A DNA stretch of 13,883 nt from an uncultured bacterium (GTDB taxonomy: Bacteria > Bacillota_A > Clostridia > Oscillospirales > Oscillospiraceae). Below are positions 6,100-13,370 of this stretch, piece after piece (positions within the stretch are counted from its first letter, which is position 1; the number at the start of each line of letters is the position of its first letter). The notes below the pieces were generated by a model, which saw only the letters and a list, made by a program, of their open reading frames with translations, was not told the DNA's origin and made no database searches. The stretch lies in assembly GCA_905214605.1 (NCBI GenBank), contig CAJMMY010000012.1, positions 1-13,883 on the forward strand. The letters run 5' to 3'. A program made the position numbers and the translations under genes.

Positions 6100-7521
6100 T
6101 TATAATAACCGAATACACCGTGAAATATACGCAATGGCGTCCTGCCCGGTGAGACATTGCTCCGGCGGCAGCGCCTCCATGTGGTCCAGCCAAACGTTCA
6201 GCTGCCGGTTCATTCCCGTGGAAGAAACGGTATATGCCACCCGGTCCCGATTTTCCTCGTTGGTCAGAGCAAATGCCGTGTGCTGACTTAAAAACAGCGA
6301 CGTAGGCAAATCGTCATAGCTGCAAATGCTGTTCTGGGTGGAGAGAATGTACAGCTTTCCGGGATTCTCCTGCAGCTGCCGGAGCATGTACTGCAAATGA
6401 ACCAACCGATCTTCCGGCGCAATTTCCACCGTACTGCCGAAAGCCATCAATTTGCCGGTGTAAATATAGTCCACCAATGCGGATTGATACAGCAAAATGG
6501 ACTCGAAAAACTGAGAGCCGTCCAGAAACAGCCGCTGCTTTTTCATCATTTCCTTTTGCCCGCTCAGCAGCTTTTCCTGCAATTCCTCCGGGAAGAACAG
6601 GGGCTGCATCCGTTTCAGCAAGCAGCGGCACCGGGGCTGCATAAAGTAATCCAGAAAATACTGATTCTGCAGCAGCTTTCCCAACGGCTCCCGTTGGGTC
6701 ATTGCCGGTCGATTCCGCACATAGTTTGCCGCAGACACGCCGTATTTCCCCACCACCTCCGGGTCACGGGTCTCCATCAGCTGCATCTCCCGGGAAAACG
6801 GTACCCGAAGATATTGCAGCAGCAAACCGTCCCGAATCAGGTAAATATACCCGGCTTTTCCGTTTCGATATTCGTAGAATTCATAGGTGATTTTCTGCCG
6901 CAACCCCATCAGATAGCAAAACGACCGGCAGGAAATATCCACCCGCTCCGCCAGCTCGTCCAAATCCACAAACTGTAGAATCCGCACAGAGCAATCCGGA
7001 CCCACAGCGTCCAAAACCCGCTGAAAGAAGAATTCATTGTTCTTGAATTGTGCGTGAATGGGCATAGTGCAAACCATTTCCAGCTGCCGGTTGCTGTTGG
7101 AAAGCTCTCGCAGGGATTCAAAAATGCTCTCCGGAAATCCCACCGTTTCCTTAACGGAAGACAGCGAGGCATTGCACTGCTCCGATTTCACAGTGCGGGG
7201 TATCATCTGTTTCCGGTCGGCGCGGTAAGTGTCCATCAGCAGCTGCAGCAGCGCCCCGGAAAAATCCGCCACATCATTGGAATTCTCACATTCCAAGTCA
7301 AAGCGCTCCACGATTTCTCCCCGCCGCTCCGGCGGGCAGTTTTCTCCCAGATAACCGGCCATTTGCCCCAGCAGTGCGTCATTATTCCGCAGCGCCGGCA
7401 GTTTCTGCCCGCTGATCCAGCGGCTGACATAAGAGGCGTCATAGCCCAGCGCCGCCGCAAGATTGCATCGTTTCACGCTGCACAGTCCGGTCAGCTCTCC
7501 CAAAATTTCTCCGAATCGCAT
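6100..7521 (-). CDS. HTH (XRE-like) transcriptional regulator with large unknown domain
   Basis: This 473-residue protein has an N-terminal Cro/C1-type helix-turn-helix at about residues 17-42 (LAAALGYDASYVSRWISGQ). That is followed by about 400 residues in which I recognise no domain. The long remainder has no clear membrane segments and contains many aromatic residues; it may sense a ligand or form an oligomer, which is inference. The start is the ATG at 7521, with AGGAGG ten bases upstream at 7532-7537. A GTG 54 bases earlier lacks a binding site. The gene is divergent to the SnoaL/SDR/ene-reductase module, with a 279-base control region rich in repeats between them, so it most likely regulates that module and itself. 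It ends in tandem TAA-rich sequence before the shared terminator. Confidence 0.8.
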   Translation of the reverse strand: MRFGEILGELTGLCSVKRCNLAAALGYDASYVSRWISGQKLPALRNNDALLGQMAGYLGENCPPERRGEIVERFDLECENSNDVADFSGALLQLLMDTYRADRKQMIPRTVKSEQCNASLSSVKETVGFPESIFESLRELSNSNRQLEMVCTMPIHAQFKNNEFFFQRVLDAVGPDCSVRILQFVDLDELAERVDISCRSFCYLMGLRQKITYEFYEYRNGKAGYIYLIRDGLLLQYLRVPFSREMQLMETRDPEVVGKYGVSAANYVRNRPAMTQREPLGKLLQNQYFLDYFMQPRCRCLLKRMQPLFFPEELQEKLLSGQKEMMKKQRLFLDGSQFFESILLYQSALVDYIYTGKLMAFGSTVEIAPEDRLVHLQYMLRQLQENPGKLYILSTQNSICSYDDLPTSLFLSQHTAFALTNEENRDRVAYTVSSTGMNRQLNVWLDHMEALPPEQCLTGQDAIAYISRCIRLL

Positions 7522-7539
7522 ATTTCTCCGCCCTCCTGC

Positions 7540-7556
7540 TCCGTTTCTTGAACGGA
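7540..7556 (-). repeat. Inverted repeat just upstream of the regulator's ribosome binding site
   Basis: TCCGTT at 7540-7545 and AACGGA at 7551-7556 form a 6-bp dyad around TCTTG, next to the AGGAGG of the regulator gene. It lies within the predicted leader, so it may be an operator for self-control or a small hairpin that modulates translation. Confidence 0.4.
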
Positions 7557-7566
7557 CAACTTTCCT

Positions 7567-7681
7567 CTTGCCCACATCTTTTCAACATTTTTGGCATTTT
7601 CCTGCCTTTCATTATAATTCCCGCCCACCGATTCCGCAACAAAAATCTGATTTTCCAACATTTTGCGGTACTTGCCCACAT
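7567..7681. repeat. Direct repeat CTTGCCCACAT in the divergent control region
   Basis: The 11-mer CTTGCCCACAT occurs exactly at 7567-7577 and 7671-7681, start points 104 bases (about ten helical turns) apart. Inside the interval a second imperfect pair occurs, TTTTCAACATTTTTGG near 7579 and TTTTCCAACATTTTGC near 7651. The two 11-mer copies flank the regulator's promoter, the arrangement expected of paired regulator sites that could loop DNA. Confidence 0.55.
7611..7639 (-). promoter_or_regulatory. Promoter of the HTH regulator gene
   Basis: On the minus strand a perfect TATAAT (7611-7616) lies 17 bases from TTGCGG (7634-7639), which keeps only the TTG of the -35 consensus. The predicted leader is about 83 bases. 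Both copies of the 11-base direct repeat lie around it, which fits autoregulation. Confidence 0.55.
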
Positions 7682-7687
7682 TTTAGT

Positions 7688-7702
7688 CAAGTTGTCAACT
7701 TG
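7688..7702. promoter_or_regulatory. Perfect inverted repeat, probable operator
   Basis: CAAGTTG-T-CAACTTG is a perfect 7-bp dyad with a one-base centre, the form of a dimeric HTH repressor or activator site. It lies about 50 bases upstream of the candidate -10 box of the SnoaL gene and about 50 bases upstream of the regulator's -35 box, so it could control both directions. Confidence 0.6.
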
Positions 7703-7748
7703 CGGCAATTTTCATCAACCACATGCATTTCCATACCGTCTCCCCATC

Positions 7749-7757
7749 TGTTACAAT
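7749..7757 (+). promoter_or_regulatory. Candidate extended -10 promoter of the SnoaL-SDR-ene-reductase module
   Basis: TGTTACAAT fits the extended -10 form. The hexamer 17 bases upstream, TTCCAT, is a poor -35 box, which suggests the promoter needs an activator. A perfect 10-bp palindrome, ATGGTACCAT, lies at 7756-7765 over the predicted transcript start and could be a further binding site. Confidence 0.5.
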
Positions 7758-7800
7758 GGTACCATCCAAAGAAAAGACGCTATGAAAGGAGCAATCACTT

Positions 7801-8301
7801 ATGACCATTGATGCGGATAAAGGTATTCTGGAACTTGCCGAGGCAATTTTGCAGCAGGCCGGACTGCCCTACACGCCCGAACAGGTAAACGAAATTCCCG
7901 CCATTCTCGCCGCCAAAAACCGGTATTTCTGGTGCATTGACAACCAGCTGTTCGATATGATGCCGGACGTATTCACGGAAGAGGGTTTCCGGACCTTCTG
8001 GAGCGGCCGTCCCGGCAATACCGACCGGAACAAGCAGGTGGAGCAGAACCGCCGGACCTGTGGTGCCGATATGGTGCCCATGCACTTCGGCTATAACCAG
8101 ATTGTTCGATTCACTGGTCCCCGCAGTGCACAGCTGCTGACCAAAATGCACGATTACCACACCTACAAAGACAACGGCGATACCTATTCCGGTTACGGCT
8201 TGTATGTAGACGATCTGGTCAAGTGCGACGATGACCGTTGGCGGATTCAGACCCTGCGTCTGACCTACCGTCTGCTGGACGGAAAACTGAGACAGCAATA
8301 A
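7801..8301 (+). CDS. SnoaL-like (NTF2-fold) protein, BaiE-type dehydratase or isomerase candidate
   Basis: This 166-residue protein belongs to the small SnoaL/NTF2-fold enzymes (cone-shaped alpha+beta barrels). It has the length of the bile-acid 7-alpha-dehydratase BaiE. Compared with BaiE as I remember it, KNRYFWCIDNQLFDMM (39-54) lines up with KAKYFRCLDGKLWDEL, which keeps the catalytic Tyr and Asp as Y42 and D47. MHFGYNQI keeps a His (H95). The C-terminal TYRLLDG offers R157 where BaiE has its Arg. This supports a cofactor-free dehydratase or isomerase acting on a cyclic ketone. AAGGAG precedes the ATG. It is the first gene of a plus-strand module with an SDR and a flavin ene-reductase. 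The substrate cannot be deduced. Polyketide cyclase-like or non-catalytic roles remain possible. Confidence 0.75.
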   Translation: MTIDADKGILELAEAILQQAGLPYTPEQVNEIPAILAAKNRYFWCIDNQLFDMMPDVFTEEGFRTFWSGRPGNTDRNKQVEQNRRTCGADMVPMHFGYNQIVRFTGPRSAQLLTKMHDYHTYKDNGDTYSGYGLYVDDLVKCDDDRWRIQTLRLTYRLLDGKLRQQ

Positions 8302-8334
8302 TCAGAAAGAACTATCATTTGAGGAGGCATTCTT

Positions 8335-9099
8335 ATGGATCGTTTGAAAGGTAAAGTTGCGATTATCACCGGTGCTGCCGGCGGTATCTGCCATAAAGCA
8401 TCGGAGCTGTTCTGCCAGGAAGGCGCAAAGGTTGTCATGGTCGATATTGACCCCCAGGTAGAGGAGTTCAGCAAAGCCATCAACGAAAACGGCGGCGATA
8501 CCGTTGCCGTGGTTGCCGATGTGTCTCAGCGGGATACTTGGGTACACCTGCAGGAGCTGACCGTGGAAAAATACGGCCGGATTGATACCGTTGTCAACGG
8601 TGCCGCCGCATTCTCCCCTCCCACCCATGACTGGGCATACATCACTTCCGAGATGATTCACGACGTCATGCGGGTCAATATCGACTCCATGCTCTATTCT
8701 TATCAGACCGTACTGCGGTACATGATGAAGAACAAGATTCAGGGCAGTTTCCTGAACTTCTCTTCCTCCACCGGTCTGGCCTACAACGGCAGCGCCATTC
8801 AGGGTTATCCCTTCTCCAAGGCTTGCATCAAGCTGGGCACCCAGAACATGGTCAACCAGGTCAGCAAGAAATATGGTATCCGTTTCAACTGCCTGGCTCC
8901 CAACTACGTTTGGGTTCCCAAGCAGGAAAAGGTTTGGGATATGTACCACGATCATTTCGTAGCCGCAACCCCCATGCCCTACACCGGCATGCCGGAAGAC
9001 GCCGCTTGGGCCATTGTGTACCTGAGTTCCGATGAGGCACGGTACATCAACGGCGTTTGCCTGCCCGTAGACGGCGGCTGGTACGTCAAGAAGGATTGA
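8335..9099 (+). CDS. SDR-family NAD-dependent oxidoreductase (BaiA-like)
   Basis: This 254-residue classical short-chain dehydrogenase/reductase interconverts a hydroxyl and a ketone. The Rossmann glycine motif is TGAAGGIC (12-19), with Cys in place of the last Gly. D37 at the end of strand 2 points to NAD(H) rather than NADP(H). The catalytic set is N115, S144 or S145 in NFSSSTG, Y158 and K162 (YPFSK). The usual NNAG is NGAA at 88-91. The C-terminal segment YINGVCLPVDGGW is typical. GAGG sits upstream of the ATG and the gene follows the SnoaL gene by 33 bases. Beside a BaiE-like protein and a BaiCD-like reductase it would oxidise a hydroxyl to a ketone or reduce one (steroid-, bile-acid- or flavonoid-type substrate), but the substrate is not shown. 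Confidence 0.9.
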   Translation: MDRLKGKVAIITGAAGGICHKASELFCQEGAKVVMVDIDPQVEEFSKAINENGGDTVAVVADVSQRDTWVHLQELTVEKYGRIDTVVNGAAAFSPPTHDWAYITSEMIHDVMRVNIDSMLYSYQTVLRYMMKNKIQGSFLNFSSSTGLAYNGSAIQGYPFSKACIKLGTQNMVNQVSKKYGIRFNCLAPNYVWVPKQEKVWDMYHDHFVAATPMPYTGMPEDAAWAIVYLSSDEARYINGVCLPVDGGWYVKKD

Positions 9100-9177
9100 T
9101 TCCGTCGGGAAACCGGAATCTCATCTTTCTCACATCTCCCGATTTTCAGATTCCCCGCCCCCTGCGGGCGGGGAATC
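9098..9177 (+). repeat. Two stem-loops between the SDR and ene-reductase genes
   Basis: The 151-base gap carries two perfect dyads. GATTCCG at 9098-9104 pairs with CGGAATC at 9114-9120 and overlaps the SDR stop codon. GATTCCCCGCCC at 9149-9160 pairs with GGGCGGGGAATC at 9166-9177, a 12-bp GC-rich stem with a CCTGC loop. The T-rich stretch after the second is broken (ATGGTTTCTTTCC), so it may be a leaky terminator or an mRNA-end stabiliser that sets lower expression of the downstream gene. No clear separate promoter was found before 9251. Confidence 0.6.
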
Positions 9178-9250
9178 ATGGTTTCTTTCCCCATCGTTCC
9201 GCAATCGGGAATTCATTTTAGACTTTTAAACAGCAATAAGGAGAGGTAGC

Positions 9251-11185
9251 ATGTCAACACTTTTGGCACAACCGATGAAAATCGGTACAATGGAATTGAA
9301 AAACCGTATGGTCATGGCCCCCATGGGCACTGCCATCGGCAATATGGACGCCAACATGGTGGAATATTTTGTAGAGCGCGCAAAAGGCGGCGCCTCCATG
9401 ATTTTCTGCAACATCAAAGGTTCCGATTCCTTTGAATCCACAGAACACTCCATTTTCTTCTGTCCGGAAACGGAAACCCTCTTCCGGCAGGTAGTGGAGC
9501 GCAGCCATGCTTACGGCTGCAAGGTGGGCGCACAGATTATGCCCGGTGAAGGCAGAATCGGCGGCCCCAGTACAAAATATCGGGTGCCTATCTGCGCCTC
9601 CGCCGTGCCTTGGCTGCACATGACAAAGCTCATGTGCCACGAGCTGACGGTCGAGGAAATTCATCAGATTGAATCCGATTACCGCAAGAGCGTGGAAAGC
9701 GCCGTGCGCTGCGGCGCAGACTGCGTGGAAATTCACGCTTACGGCGGCTATCTGACCGACCAATTTCTGACCAAGCGCTGGAACCATCGTACCGATGAAT
9801 ACGGCGGCAGTCTGGAAAATCGCGCCCGGTTCCTGAAAGAGCTCATGGACATCTGCCGTGAAGTGGGCGGCCCGGACTTCCCCATCATCGTCAAGTTCAC
9901 CCCGGACCATTACATGGACGAGCCGGATTACCGCACCATCGACGAGGGCATCGAGCTGGCCAAGCTGTTGGAATCCTACGGTGCCGCCGCATTGCATATT
10001 GACGCCGGCTGCCACGAAAACTAGTATCTGGCCATGCCCCCTGCCGGCATTCAGGAAATGACGCTCCAGTCCCGTTCCGCAAAAATCATCAAGCAGGTGG
10101 TCAATATCCCCGTGATGACCCACGGTCGGTTCGGCGATGTGCAGAAAGCGGAATCCGCCCTCCGGAATCAGGTCTGCGACTTCGCGGTCATCGGCCGCGG
10201 CTTGCTGGCTGACCCGGACCTGCCAAATAAAGTTACCTCCGGTCACCCGGAAGAGATTCGCCCCTGCATTTCCTGCAACGAGGGCTGCATCGGCCGGGTA
10301 TACAGCGGCAAGCCCGCCACCTGTGCCATGAACCCCCGCTGCGGCCATGAGGGCGGCGACCGGGAGTTGCCGAAAGCTGCACAGCCGAAGAAAATTCTGG
10401 TCATCGGCGGCGGCCCCGGCGGCTGCATGGCAGCGGTTTACGCAAAGCAGGCCGGCCACACCGTGGAGCTCTGGGAAAAGAGCGACCATCTGGGCGGCAA
10501 TGCATTGAACGCCTGCAAGCCCTGGTTCAAGGTGGATATGCACCGCATGATTCGCTATTTCGAACGGGAACTGCTGACCAACGGGATTCCCGTCCGCTAT
10601 TATCAGGAGGCCACGCCGGAATCCGTGGCAGCATTCGCCCCGGACCACATTCTCTGGGCCGCCGGCGGACGTCCCATCGTGCCCGGCTCCATTCCCGGCC
10701 TGCATTTGCCCAACGTCAATCTGGCCACGGAAGCACTGAGCAACTGCTGCGATGTGGGCGACCGGGTGGTCGTTGTGGGCGGCGGTCTGGTAGGCGTGGA
10801 AACCGCGCTGCAGATGGATATGTACGGCAAAACCGTCACTTGCATTGATATGGCCAAAAACATTCCCTCGGAGCCCGGATTCAAAATGAACGATATGCTC
10901 ATGAAAAAGCACATGGACGAATCCGACGTCACGTTCCTGCCCAATACCAAACTGGTGCGGGTCGACGGCGATATGTTTGGCTGCACCGTAACGGTAGCCA
11001 CCGGAGAGGAAACCCGTCAGCTGCCCTGCGATACGGTCCTGCTGGCACTGGGATTCCTGCCCACCGCCGATGCCGCAGAGCCCTACCGCGCCATCGCCCC
11101 CGTCACTGTCATCGGTGACAGCGCAAAACCCCGGAAAATCGTATTCGCCATTGAAGAGGCTTATGACGCCGTCCGGGCACTCTGA
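9251..11185 (+). pseudogene. FMN/4Fe-4S/FAD ene-reductase (BaiCD/BaiH- or daidzein-reductase-like) interrupted by one TAG
   Basis: The frame spans 645 codons, the usual length for the 2,4-dienoyl-CoA reductase/BaiCD family of NADH:flavin oxidoreductases, which reduce C=C bonds conjugated to a carbonyl. Residues 1-330 form the old-yellow-enzyme FMN barrel (RTDEYGGSLENR at 180-191). A 4Fe-4S site is C339/C342/C346/C358. FAD (GGGPGG, 386-391) and NAD(P)H (GGGLVG, 510-515) folds follow. Codon 258 (10022-10024) is TAG, within DAGCHEN-x-YLAMPP, where relatives as I recall carry Trp, so TGG to TAG is likely. No other lesion is seen across the remaining 387 codons. Translation would give a 257-residue fragment ending in the barrel. 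The next ATG (10034) lacks a ribosome binding site. AAGGAGAGG precedes the ATG at 9251. A recent mutation, sequence error or readthrough are all possible. Confidence 0.8.
10022..10024 (+). other. In-frame amber codon in the ene-reductase gene
   Basis: TAG is codon 258 of a frame that continues open to the TGA at 11183-11185. All other complete genes here end in TAA or TGA, so TAG is otherwise not used as a stop in this window. That is compatible with simple rarity as well as with suppression. Confidence 0.9.
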
Positions 11186-11205
11186 AAATAACCAATCAAA
11201 TAAAA

Positions 11206-11241
11206 AAATCCCCTGCCGAGAAAACTCTCAGCAGGGGATTT
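11206..11241 (-). terminator. Terminator of the rnf operon
   Basis: On the minus strand AAATCCCCTGCTGAGA pairs over 16 positions with TCTCGGCAGGGGATTT (one G-U pair) around a four-base loop. The stem runs straight into TTTTATTT. It lies 33 bases after the rnfB stop. On the plus strand, where the ene-reductase ends at 11185, the same hairpin is followed by a weaker T-rich stretch, so it may stop both convergent transcripts. Confidence 0.88.
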
Positions 11242-11274
11242 GCATTTTCATTCCGTTCCCGGAACGCCCGAGTC

Positions 11275-12069
11275 TTAGTACTGGGGCTTAATGATGTGTC
11301 TGGGGCAAACCGTCTCGCAGTGGCCGCACTTAATGCACTTGGATGCATCGATTTCAGCCAGGAAGTTGGTCACCTTGATTGCATCAGCGGGGCATTCCTT
11401 AGCGCATTTCATGCAGCCAATGCAGCCCACTTTGCAAGCCTTCATCACAGCGGGACCCTTGTCGTTGGAACGGCAGGTCACGATTTCCAGCTGGCTTGCG
11501 GGAACCTTCACGATGATGTGTTTCGGGCAAGCCTCAGCGCAAGCCATACAGCCCACGCACTTGTCACGATCCACTTTTGCAACGCCGTCAACAACGTGCA
11601 TTGCGCCGAACTTACATGCCTTCACGCAGTCGCCGTAGCCGATGCAGGAGTAAGAGCAAACCTTTACGCCCTTACCGCCGTAGCCCATAGCAGCCTGGCA
11701 GGTTTTGGGACCGGTGTAGTCAAACTTCAGAGCAGCGACTTCGGAGCTGCCGGAGCAGGGCACGAAAGCGATCATTTTTTCGCTGGAACCACCGGCAACG
11801 CCCATGATTTCAGCAACCTTAGCAGCAGTAGCAGCGCCGCCGGCCACACAGCGGTCGGTGGGAGCTTCGCCCTTTGCCACAGCAGCAGCGTAACCTGCGC
11901 AGCCGGGGTAACCGCAGCCGCCGCAGTTTGCGCCGGCCAGGCATTCCAGAACTGCCTCCTCGCGGGGGTCAACTTCCACTGCAAACACTTTTGCGGCAAC
12001 GCCCAGCAGAGCTGCAAAGGCGGCGCCCATCACACCCAGGACGAGGACTGCATACAAAATAGTCGTCAT
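11275..12069 (-). CDS. rnfB: Rnf complex subunit RnfB (multi-cluster ferredoxin)
   Basis: This 264-residue iron-sulfur subunit carries electrons from reduced ferredoxin into the Rnf complex. One N-terminal membrane helix (about 5-29) anchors it. The 4Fe-4S domain C43/C49/C52/C57 with GANCGGCGYPGC is the family signature. It is followed by ferredoxin-type cysteine sets near 138-152, 171-181, 212-226 and 245-255. This cluster-rich form is typical of clostridial RnfB and exceeds the two extra clusters of short proteobacterial forms. The ATG at 12069 has GGGAGG upstream and follows the rnfA stop by 16 bases. It is the last gene of the operon, before the terminator at 11206-11241. Confidence 0.93.
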   Translation of the reverse strand: MTTILYAVLVLGVMGAAFAALLGVAAKVFAVEVDPREEAVLECLAGANCGGCGYPGCAGYAAAVAKGEAPTDRCVAGGAATAAKVAEIMGVAGGSSEKMIAFVPCSGSSEVAALKFDYTGPKTCQAAMGYGGKGVKVCSYSCIGYGDCVKACKFGAMHVVDGVAKVDRDKCVGCMACAEACPKHIIVKVPASQLEIVTCRSNDKGPAVMKACKVGCIGCMKCAKECPADAIKVTNFLAEIDASKCIKCGHCETVCPRHIIKPQY

Positions 12070-12085
12070 AGCTTAATGTCCTCCC

Positions 12086-12667
12086 TTAGAAAATCTTCAT
12101 GCCGCTGAAGCCCATGAATGCCAGAGCCAGCAGACCTGCGGAAACCAGAGCGATGGGGAAACCTTCAAAGCTTTCGGGGTACTCGGCAAACTGCAGACGC
12201 TCACGAACGGATGCGAACAGCACGATTGCCAGCAGGAAGCCCAGACCGCCGGTAATACCGTAAACAACGCTCTCGATGAAGTTGTAACCGTTCTGCGTAT
12301 TCAGCAGCACAACGCCCAGAACTGCGCAGTTGGTGGTGATCAGGGGCAGGTAAATACCCAGTGCGGAATACAGAGAAGGAATGGTTTTCTTCAGGAACAT
12401 CTCAACCAGCTGCACCAGAGATGCAATGATCAGAATGTAAGCCAGAGTCTGCATGAACTCCAGGCCCAGAGCGTCCAAAACCATAGTAACCACATAGCAC
12501 AGAGCGGAGGCCAGACCCATAACGAAGGTAACGGCCAGACCCATGCCCACTGCGGTATCAACTTTCTGGGACACGCCCAGGAAGGGGCAGCAGCCCAGGA
12601 ACTGGGAGAAGATGAAGTTGTTGATCAGAATGGCTCCCAGAGAGATAGACAACAAGGATGCAAACAT
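12086..12667 (-). CDS. rnfA: Rnf complex membrane subunit RnfA
   Basis: This 193-residue integral membrane protein has about six hydrophobic helices and belongs to the RnfA/NqrE family. With RnfE it forms the ion-conducting core and, in structures of related complexes, an intramembrane iron-sulfur site. NNFIFSQFLGCCPFLGVS near residues 16-33 is the family signature; a cysteine in this region is the expected cluster ligand. The start ATG overlaps the rnfE stop by one base (TAATG), and AGGAGG lies within the end of rnfE, so the two are translationally coupled. Length matches the usual 190-195 residues. Confidence 0.95.
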   Translation of the reverse strand: MFASLLSISLGAILINNFIFSQFLGCCPFLGVSQKVDTAVGMGLAVTFVMGLASALCYVVTMVLDALGLEFMQTLAYILIIASLVQLVEMFLKKTIPSLYSALGIYLPLITTNCAVLGVVLLNTQNGYNFIESVVYGITGGLGFLLAIVLFASVRERLQFAEYPESFEGFPIALVSAGLLALAFMGFSGMKIF

Positions 12668-13353
12668 TATTCAGCAACCTCCTGTTCCTTCAGTTCTTTC
12701 TTTGCAGCAGAGCGCTTCAGCAGATACTGCATCAGAGCGATCAGGCAGCCCAGAGTAATGAAACCGCCCAGAGGCAGAATCATGAACAGCATGCCGTAGG
12801 TATCGCCGTCGAACACTTTAATGCCGGCACCGGTGCCGTCCAGAGTCAGACGGAAACCGTTGGACACGTCGATCAGACCGCCGCCGATGGTGCCGCTGCC
12901 CAGGAACTCACGCACCAGGCACATTGCAATCAGGGTCAGAGTATAGCCCAGACCCTGAGCAATACCGTCGATGAAAGATGCGCCCACAGAGTTCTTCTGG
13001 CAGAATGCTTCTGCACGACCGATGATGATGCAGTTCACCACGATCAGAGGAATGAACACACCCAGAGCTTCGGACAGTGCGGGAACGAATGCCTGCAGCA
13101 GCAGGTCCACAATGGTAACGAAACCGGCGATAACAACCACGAAGATTGCCAGACGGATTTCGTTGGGGATAATTTTACGGATCAGAGAGACCACCACATT
13201 GCAGCAGGTCAGAATGATCAGAACGGACAGACCCATGCCAACGCCGTTGAACATAGAGGTCGTAATTGCCATGGTAGCACACATACCAATCAACTGCACC
13301 AGAACGGGGTTATTGGTGATAATGCCTTCTTTGAATTGCTGTTTGATACTCAT
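12667..13353 (-). CDS. rnfE: Rnf complex membrane subunit RnfE
   Basis: This 228-residue integral membrane protein has about six helices and is homologous to NqrD and to RnfA, its partner. Recognisable segments are the N-terminal NNPVLVQLIGMCATMAIT (14-31), carrying the cysteine expected in the membrane cluster site, and the central FIPLIVVNCIIIGRAEAF segment. The C-terminal tail is charged (KRSAAKKELKEQE) and cytoplasmic. AGGAGG is 12 bases upstream of the ATG and overlaps the rnfG stop region (gap 17 bases). Order rnfG-rnfE-rnfA-rnfB is the standard rnfCDGEAB arrangement. Confidence 0.95.
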   Translation of the reverse strand: MSIKQQFKEGIITNNPVLVQLIGMCATMAITTSMFNGVGMGLSVLIILTCCNVVVSLIRKIIPNEIRLAIFVVVIAGFVTIVDLLLQAFVPALSEALGVFIPLIVVNCIIIGRAEAFCQKNSVGASFIDGIAQGLGYTLTLIAMCLVREFLGSGTIGGGLIDVSNGFRLTLDGTGAGIKVFDGDTYGMLFMILPLGGFITLGCLIALMQYLLKRSAAKKELKEQEVAE

Positions 13354-13370
13354 AATGTAGCGTTACCTCC

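Noticed and set aside
7491..7708. Small minus-strand frames and an upstream GTG extension of the HTH regulator
   Set aside because: They lack ribosome binding sites and overlap the promoter and operator-like region, whereas the ATG at 7521 has AGGAGG upstream and starts just before the HTH.
10022..10024. Pyrrolysine or other programmed recoding at the amber codon
   Set aside because: No pyl genes or readthrough element are visible and this family is not known to use pyrrolysine. A Trp codon one base away makes a nonsense mutation or error more likely. It is kept only as an alternative to be tested.
9254..10912. A 552-codon open frame on the minus strand opposite the ene-reductase gene
   Set aside because: It would bridge the TAG-interrupted gene, but its translation is low-complexity shadow sequence (His, Ala, Gly rich) without motifs, while the plus strand carries the FMN, Fe-S and FAD signatures.
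10034..11185. The second half of the ene-reductase as an independent FAD protein gene
   Set aside because: The ATG at 10034 has no ribosome binding site, lies in mid-barrel, and the product would begin with the last strands of the FMN domain, so it is the remainder of one interrupted gene.
11296..12108. A 270-codon plus-strand frame opposite rnfB, and similar long frames opposite rnfE, deoD and the BMP gene
   Set aside because: All are antisense shadows of well-recognised genes and have no ribosome binding site or family motif.
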